Part shown: in pieces, positions 22,838-31,800 of the stretch | Layout: every line of letters begins with the position of its first letter | Position numbering within the stretch: the first letter of the stretch is position 1 | Source of the DNA: Acidimicrobiaceae bacterium | Lineage (GTDB): Bacteria; Actinomycetota; Acidimicrobiia; Acidimicrobiales; Aldehydirespiratoraceae | Assembly: GCA_009835735.1 (NCBI GenBank) | Contig: VXWX01000014.1 | Coordinates: 1-38,561 of the forward strand | Direction of reading: 5' to 3' | Length of the DNA: 38,561 nucleotides | Translations under genes and position numbers: made by a program | The notes under the pieces: model-generated | Seen by the model: the letters and a program-made list of their open reading frames with translations, nothing else | The model's database searches: none | Told to the model about the DNA's origin: nothing

Positions 22838-25800
22838 CCCGGCGCCACACGCTGGAGGCCCGCCGGGGCCCATAGCGGTTGTGGGCATGGCGTGCCGGTT
22901 TCCCGGCGCGCCCGATATACCGGCCTTCTGGCGGCTCCTGGACGAAGGCGACAGCGCCATAACCGAAGGTGTGCCGGGGTCCGGGGTGGGACGTGTCGGT
23001 GAGCTGTTCACCGACCCCGGAGTGCAGAACAGCGCATGCCGGTTCGGCGCCTTCATCGACGGGATCGACCAGTTCGACGCCGCCTTCTTCCGCATCTCAC
23101 CAGTGGAGGCCCAACTGCTCGACCCGCAGCAGCGGCTGATGCTGGAAGTCAGCTGGCAGGCCCTCGAGGACGCCGGCATCGACCCGGACCGGCTCAAGGG
23201 CAGCCGCACCGGCGTCTACGCGGGCATAAGCAACAACGAGTACCGGACTCTGGTGCTCGACGGGAACGACACCGCGGAGCCCGCCGCCAGCCTCTACTCC
23301 GTCGCCGGGACCTCGTTCAACACCGCCATCGGGAGGGTCGCCTTCGCGCTCGGGCTGCGAGGCCCGGCCATGGCCGTGGACACGGCCTGCTCCTCGTCAC
23401 TGGCGGCCGTGCACCAAGCCGTGTCCGGCCTCCAGAGAGGCGAGGCCGACCTCGCCCTCGCCGGCGGGGTGCACGCCATCCTGTCGGGCCGCCTCTTCGA
23501 GCTGCGAGGCAATGCGGGGATGCTGGCGCCCGACGGGCGATGCAAGACCTTCGACGCGGCTGCCAACGGCTACGTGCGGGGCGAGGGCTGCGGGCTCCTG
23601 GTGCTGAAGCGCCTCAGCGACGCCGAGGCCGACGGGGATCGGATCTGGGGCGTGATCCGGGGCACGGCGCTGAACCAGGACGGTGCCAGCCAGGGTCTTA
23701 CCGTCCCGAACGGCGAGGCCCAGCAGCAAGTGATCGCCGATGCCCTGGCCTGGGCGGGCGTCACACCCGCGGACGTGGACTACGTGGAGACCCACGGCAC
23801 GGGCACACCGGTCGGCGATCCCATCGAGGCCGAGGCCACCGGGATGGCCTACCGCTCCGGACGGGACCGTCCGCTGTTGATCGGGTCGGTCAAGACCAAC
23901 GTCGGCCATCTCGAGTCGGCCGCCGGCGCGGCGAGCCTGATCAAGGTGATGCTGGCCATGAAGCGAGGGGTCATTCCCTCCCATCTCAACTTCCGTGACC
24001 CGAATCCCGAGATTCCGTGGGACCGGCTGCCGCTGCAAGTCACCGCGGAGCCCACGAATTGGCCCCGCCACGGCGACCGCCGGCCGCTGGCCGGGGTCAG
24101 CGGGTTCGGTTGGTCGGGCACCAACGCCCATGTGGTGGTGGAGGGGTACGGAACCCCGGACGCGGCCCTTGAGGGTGAAGACCCGCGGCGATGGCTGCGG
24201 GGGCCGGCCAGGCCCGTCGCCATCGATTCGCCGTCGGGGGTGGGCGACCCAGCGACCGCGCCGGCGGCTCGGCCCGCCCGGCTGCTGCCCTTGTCGGCCA
24301 AGACCGGCGACGCCCTGCGGGAGACGGCGGCCCGTTACGCGGGGTGGCTCGAGGAGCGCTTCGAGGATCCGTCCGGCGACGAGGAAGCGGACCTGCTGCT
24401 GTCTGACGCAGCCTGGACCGCAGGGGTGGGACGGAGCCACTTCGCCCGGCGGGCCGGCGTCGTGTTCTCGGACGGGGATTCACTGAAGGCAGGGTTGAGA
24501 GTGCTCGCGGAGGGCGACGAGCCGCCGCGCCGGACGGCCACCAAGGTCGCCTTCGCCTACACGGGCCAGGCCAGCCAGTGGGTGGGCATGGGCCGCGCCC
24601 TCTACGACTCCGAGCCGGTCTTCCGGGCCGTCCTGGACCGCTGTGACGAGGCGCTGCGATCCGAGCGCGGCGCCAGCCTGCTCGACGTGATGTTCGGCGT
24701 CGGCGCCGACGCCGAGGATCTGGACGATCCGGCCTGGACCCAGCCGTGCATCTATGCGATCGAGTGCGCCCTGACCAGCCTCTGGTCCAGCGTCGGAGTC
24801 CAACCTGATGTGGTCGTAGGCCACAGTCTCGGAGAGATCGCGGCCGCCCATGCCGCCGGGGCTCTCAGCCTCACCGATGGGCTGCAGTTCGCAGCCGCCC
24901 GCGGCGCGCTCATGGGCGCACTGCCCGAGGACGGTGCCATGGCCGCGGTGTTCGCCACGCCGGAGCGAGTGGCAGCTGCGGTCACCGAACTCAACGCCTC
25001 GACCGGAGGCTCGCCGGCGAGCGTGGCCGCCGACAACGGGATGCATCAGGTGATCAGCGGCCCGGCCAACAAGGTCGAGAGCCTTCTCGAAGGCTTCGAG
25101 TCCGAGAAGGTGTGGGTTCGCAGGCTGCGCAAGAGCCCCGCCTACCACAGCGCGCTGGTGGAACCGGCCCTGGACGACCTCGAAGCGGTGGTCGACAGCA
25201 TCGAGACGGTGGAGCCGTCGGTCTCGTACGTGAGCAGCATGACCGGCCAGGTGATGGACGCGGGCCAGGCCCTTGACGGCCGGTACTGGCGGCGCCAGGC
25301 CCGAGCCCCGGTCGCGTTCCGCACCTGTGTCGAGACGCTGGCCACCATGGGCGTGGACACGGTGATCGAGATCGGTCCCGACACGGTGCTGGGCCCCACC
25401 GTCGCCACCGCATGGCCCTCCGAACCGGGCACGGCCGAGCCCGCTATCGCCTCCAGCATGCGGAAACCGTCGGCCGGCAAGCCGGACCCGCTCGACGGCA
25501 GCGGGTTCCTCGACGCGGTAGCGGCCGCTTACGGTGCTGGAGTCGACGTGTCGTTCGAGGGCCTCTTCGCAACTGAGAGCCGACGCCGCGTCCCCCTTCC
25601 CGGCTACCCGTTCCAGCACCAGCGCCACTGGGTGGAGGCCCCTCGCCGGCGCAGGCAGACCGCAGGCCACCCGCTGCTGGGAACACGCCACGACTCCCCG
25701 CGGGGCGAGACCCTCCACACCACCGATATGTTCGCCTCGGACCCGGCGTGGCTCGGCGACCACCGGGTGTACGGGCGGGTGATCATGCCGGGCGCGCTGT

Positions 25801-28800
25801 ACGGCTCGATGGCTGCGGCGGCCTGCGAACCGCAGGGTGATTCAAAGTCGCTGATCGTGGAGGACCTTCAACTCCACAGCCCGATGATCTTCGAAGAGGA
25901 CGACCCGGAGGACGCCGCCGAGGCCGCCGGACGCACCGTGCAGTTCGTGCTCGACCGCGCCGACGGGGCGGCGCCACGCCGATTCGAGGCGTTCAGCCGC
26001 TCCGACGGCGAAGACGGATGGACCCTGCACGCGCAGGGTCAGGTGACGTCCGGTGCCAGCCCGTCGCCCGATACCGAGCCGCTCGAACTGGAGCAACTCG
26101 AGGCCGATCTCACCGCAGTCGACATCGCGGAGTTCTACCGGGCCCGGGCCGATGCGGGAGTGGACCTCGGCGAATCGTTCCGCACGCTGCACTCGCTGTC
26201 GGTTGGCGACGGCGAGGCGCTGGGCGAGGTGGCCCTGCCCGACGGCGTGGACGGCGGCGGCGCGGTGATGCACCCTCTCCTGCTCGACGGCTGCTTCCAG
26301 GTGATGGCCGCCGCTCGACGCACCACCGGTGCGGAGGACGGTTCCCCCTACCTGCCGTTCGGATGGGAGCGACTGTGGCTCGACGGCCCGCTGGAGGACC
26401 GGCTGCTCTGCCATGCCCGCCTCCGCGAGCCGGGGGGCGGTGCCGAGGGCGAACCGGCGGGGCCCCGTGAGGTGATCGCGGCCGACCTTCGGTTCTACAC
26501 CCTCGACGGCATCAGCCTCGGCGGACTGGACTCCTACACGGTCAAGCGGGCCACCCGGGCGGCTCTGCTCTCGGCGTCCGAAGGGCTCGACGACCTGCTG
26601 TACGAGGTTGCGTGGCGGGACCAACCCCTACCCGACGGAGTGGTGCCCGCCGATTTCCTTCCAAGCCCTGCGGTGGTAGCAGCCCGCTCCAGCCCGTTCG
26701 AGGCGTACCTGGAGGCCGCAGGGGTGGACACTGCCGGCCGGGCCAGCCTGCTGACCGACCTGGAGCGGCTGTCGTGGCGCTATGCGCTGCAGGCGCTGGA
26801 GCGCCTGGGCTGGCAGCGCACCGAGGGCGACGAGATCGAGTCCGACAGCCTGCGCCAGCAACTGGGAGTGCTGCCCGAGCACGGCCGCGTCTTCCGCCGG
26901 CTGTTCGAGTTGCTGGCCCGCGCGGGTGTGGTCGAGGCCGCCGGTGACACCTTCGTTGTCAGGTCTGGGTCCATCGACTCGCTGTCGCCGGAGATGCCCC
27001 GGGACCCGGAGGAGTTCGCGGCCGAGATGGCCGGCCGGTACGAGCACGGCTCGACCGAGATCGGTCTGTTCCGGCGCAGCGCCGACGCCCTGGCCGAGGT
27101 GCTCACCGGCGACACCGACCCGCTGACGCTGTTGTTCAGCAGCGGTGAGCCCACCGCGGCCGACCTGTATCTCAAGGCGCCGGTAGCAAGGGCGGCCAAC
27201 CAGATGCTGGCCGACGCGGTGGCGGCCCTGCTGGAACAGCTGCCCGACGACCGGAGGCTGCGAGTGATCGAGGTCGGTGCCGGCACCGGCTCGGCCACGG
27301 CCGCGGTGCTGCCGGAGCTGCCCGAGGGGCGCTTCGACTACACCTACACCGATATCTCCGCGGGCTTCTTCGCTGAAGCCGAGGGGCGTTTCGGCGGCCG
27401 CGAGGCGTGCATCGAATACCGGGTGCTCGACGTCGAGAAGGACCCGGCCGCCCAAGGCTTCGACTACCACAGCTACGACCTGCTCATCGCGTCCAACGTG
27501 CTGCACGCCACCCGCTACCTGTCCGAGACGCTGGAGCACTGCCGGAACCTGCTGGCACCGTCGGGCCATCTCGTGGCCCTCGAGAACCTGCGGGGGCAAG
27601 GCTGGCTGGACCTGACTTTCGGGCAGCTGGACGGCTGGTGGCGTTTCGCCGATTCCTGCCGGCCGCACCACGCCCTGGCCGGCCCCGCCGTATGGCGGCA
27701 GGCACTCGCCGACGCCGGCTTCGATGGGGCCGAAGTCCTGGGAGCGGACGAGTCCGATCCCGACCAGGAGCCCGATCGGGGCGTGATCCTGGCCCAGGGT
27801 CCGGCCCAGGTGACCGAGCGCCCCGGAGTGTGGGTCCTGGCCGCCGATCAGACCGGAGTGGCCGGCGAGTTGGCCACCCGGTTGGCAGCCCGCAACCAGA
27901 CGGTGGTGCTGGCCACCGACAAGACAGGGCCCGAGCAGGTTCCGATACCCCAATCCAGCGGGATCTCGAGAGCAGCCATCGACATGGAACAGCGCTCCGA
28001 TTGGCTCGCACTGTTCGAGAGCCTCCCGCCGGAAGTGCCCTTGGGCGGGGTGGGGCACTTCACCGCCCTGGACAACCGTGGCGCCCAAGCCGCCACTGGT
28101 GAACTGGCAACCGACGTGAAGAGGGCCACAGCGACTGCGCTCGCACTCATGCAGGGCCTCACCGATGCCGATGTGGCCGTGGCCAAGGGGGTGTGGTTCG
28201 TGACCCGGGGCGGCCAGGTGCTGGCCCACGAACGGGTCGACGGTCTGGCCGGCGCCGCGCTGTGGGGTTTCGGGAAGGTTGCGGGCCGGGAGGCAGCCCA
28301 TCTCCAGCCGAGGATGATCGACCTGGACCCTGCGGAGAACATGCCGTTGCCCGACCTCTCCGAAGAGTTCCTGTACCCCGATCCCGAAACGCACATCGCC
28401 TACCGCACCGGGCACCGCCAGACCGCCCGGCTGGTGCGGACCTCCACCGGCACAGAGCGCCTGAGCCTGCCCGAGCCGGCCGGCGAGTCGGCCTGGCTGC
28501 TCGAACCCGATCCTCAGGGCGCGCTGGAGGGGCTCGGTGTGGAAGCCGCGCCGGACCGCCCGCTGGCAGCCGGAGAGGTCCGTGTGGCCGTGCTGGCCAC
28601 CGGGCTCAACTTCTGGGACATGTTCCGATCACTGGGGGTGATCGACGAGGGTCTGCTGGGCGGCGAGTTCTGCGGGCGGGTGCTCGAAGTCGGGCCGGGC
28701 GTGACGACGGTGCAGGAGGGCGACCGGGTGGTCGGTCTGGCCTTCGGCACCTTCTCCTCGGAGACGGTGACGTGCGAGGAGATGATCGCCCCCGCCCCAC

Positions 28801-31800
28801 CCGACCTTCCCGCCGCCGCGCTGGCGACGATGCCGACCGCGTTCGTGTCTGCCGCCCTGTCGTTCGACTGTTCGGGCCTGGACTCCGGTGAGAAGGTCCT
28901 CATTCACGCCGGCGCCGGCGGGGTGGGCCTAGCGGCCATCCAGCTGGCACAGGCCGCGGGAGCCGAGGTGTTCGCCACCGCCAGCGCCCCAAAGCAGGCC
29001 TACCTGCGCTCGCTGGGCGTGAGGTACGTGTTCGACAGCCGCTCCACACAGTTCTCGGACCAGATCCTCGAAGCCACCGGGGGCACCGGCGTCGACGTTG
29101 TGCTCAACAGCCTCACCGGCCCCGGCTTCATCGACGCCAGCCTGGCGTGCCTGGCGCAGCGCGGCCGGTTCGTGGAGATGGCCAGGGTGGACATCCTCAG
29201 CCACGACGAGATGTCCGAAGCACGGCCCGATGTCGGCTACTGGATCCTGGAACTGGACGTGCTCAAGGAGCACGACCCGGCCCAGCCGGGCGAAGCGCTG
29301 AGGCGAGTGATGCAACGCCTGGAGGCCGACGAGTTGAAGCCGCTGGTCCACACCAGGTGGTCGCTGGCCGAAGCCGGTCCGGCCATGAAGTACATGCAGG
29401 CCGCTCGCCACATCGGCAAGATCGTCTTCGCATCGTCGCCGCTCGAGACCGGACGGCTGCGCGCCGATCGGACCTACCTGGTGACCGGCGGCCTGGGCGG
29501 CATCGGCTGCACGATGGCCGAGTGGCTGGCCGACCGCGGGGCCGGCGCCATCGTGCTAAACGGTCGGCGCGACCCCGACCCCGAAGCCGCCGCGGTCATC
29601 GACGGGCTGCGCGAGCGTGGCGCCACGGTGAGCGTGGAACTGGCCGACATGACCGACGCAGCCGCGGTGGACGCCATGCTGGGCCGCATCGCCGACACGT
29701 TGCCGCCGCTGGGCGGAGTCATCCACAGCGTGGGCGTGCTGTCGGACGCCTCGCTGCAAAACCAGAGCTGGGAGAGGTTCGAGCAAGTGCTGTGGCCCAA
29801 GGTGCTGGGTGCCTGGCAGCTGCACCGAGCCACGATGGACCTCGACCTCGACCTGTTCGTGCTGTTCTCGAGCGTGGCCGGCGTGATGGGAAACGCGGGT
29901 CAGGCCAACCATGCAGCAGCCAACGCCTTCCTCGACGTGCTCGCGGCCCATCGCCGGTCGCGGGGGCTGGCAGCACAATCCATCGCGTGGGGAGCGTGGT
30001 CGGGCCTCGGCGAGGCCGAGGAGCACCGGGAACGGATCGCCGGACAGTTGGAGGCAGCCGGGACGGGCTGGATCACCCCCCAGCAGGGCCTGAGGGCGTT
30101 CGACCGGCTCGTCCGGCAGGATCCGACGGCGCCCATGGTGGCGTCGGTGGACTGGCAAGTGGTGGCCGAGGGCGGCCAGCACCGCTCGCCGTTCGTGGAA
30201 GACCTGCTGGCCGCGGCCGGCCGTTCCGGAGAGCATCAGGAGACGCAGGCCGATCTGCTCTCGGAGTTGGGCCAGTCGCCACCGGCCGGGCACGAGCAGA
30301 TCCTGATCGAGTTCCTGCGGCGGGAGCTGCAAGCGGTGATGCGCCTGCCCAACCTGCCGGCTCCGTCGGCCGAGTTCGCCGATCTGGGGATGGATTCGCT
30401 GATGGCGGTGGAGTTCAGGAACCGTGTGAACCGCGGCTTCGCTGGCGCCTACTCGGCAGGCAACACGGTGGTGTTCGACTATCCCAGCGTTCAGAGCCTC
30501 GCCGCCCATCTGGCATCGGAACTGGCCGAACTGGGCACGATCGAGCACGCCGACACCGGTGCCGACGCGCGTTTCGCCATACAGGCCCCGACCGACCCCG
30601 CCGAGACGGGCCGAACGGAGCGGCCGGCACCACCGGAACGGCCCGAGCGGGCGGAGCAGGCTGACGGGAGCGACCCTGTGCCAGCGGCCGCCACCGTGCA
30701 GGACAGCCCCGCGGCGCCGGTCGCGCCGCCGAGCATGACCGGTAACCGGGGGATCGCCATCGTGGGCATGGCCTGCCGGTTCCCCGGCGCGCCCGACCTG
30801 GACAGCTTCTGGCGCCTCCTGGAGGCAGGTGAGAACGCGGTCACCGACGGGCGCCGGGACCCCGGTCCCTGGAACGGCGCATCCGGGGATCCCGACAACC
30901 CGGATCCCGGCAGCCGGATCGGAGCGTTCGTCGAGGGCATCGACCAGTTCGACGCGGGCTTCTTCCGGATCAGGCCCATCGAGGCCCGAATGATGGACCC
31001 CCAGCAACGAATGCTGCTCGAGACGACATGGCAAGCACTCGAGGACGGCGGCATCGATCCGTCCAGCCTGAAGGGAAGCCGCACCGGGGTGTACGCCGGT
31101 ATCGGCGGCAGCAGCGAGTACCGAAGGGTGATCGCCGCGGCCGGCCGGGGCGACAGCTACTTCGGCACGACCTCGAGCGTGGCCGTCGGACGGATCGCCT
31201 TCACTCTGGGCCTCGCCGGACCGGCCGTGCCGTTCGACCTGGCCTGCGCTTCATCGCTGGTCGCCATTCACCACGCGGTCACCGCGCTGCAACAGGACGA
31301 AGTGGACATGGCTCTGGCCGGAGGGGCCAACGCCGTCCTGTCCCCGTCCATCGCGAAGTTCCTCGAAGAGACCGGCATGCTGTCGGCCAGCGGGCAGTGC
31401 CGGGCCTTCGACGCCGGCGCGGACGGCTACGTTCGAGGCGAGGGCTGCGGCATGGTCGTGCTCAAGCGGCTCGACGATGCGATCGCCGCCGGCGACCGGA
31501 TCTGGGGCGCGGTTCGGGGCACGGCCGTGAACCAGAACGCGACCGGCCTCGGCCTCACCCAGCCCAACGGCCCGGCGCAGATGCAAGCGATGGAGCAGGC
31601 CCTGGAGCGAGCGGGAGTAATGCCCGCGGAAGTGGACTATCTGGAGGCCCACGGACCGGGCTCACCGTTCGGCGACGCGGTCGAGATGAACGCGGCCGCC
31701 AGCGTCTACGGCCGCGGCCGCGACCCCGAGGAGCCGCTGCTGGTCGGTTCGGTCAAGACCAACATCGGCCATCTGGAGTGCGCATCGGCCGTGGCCGGTG

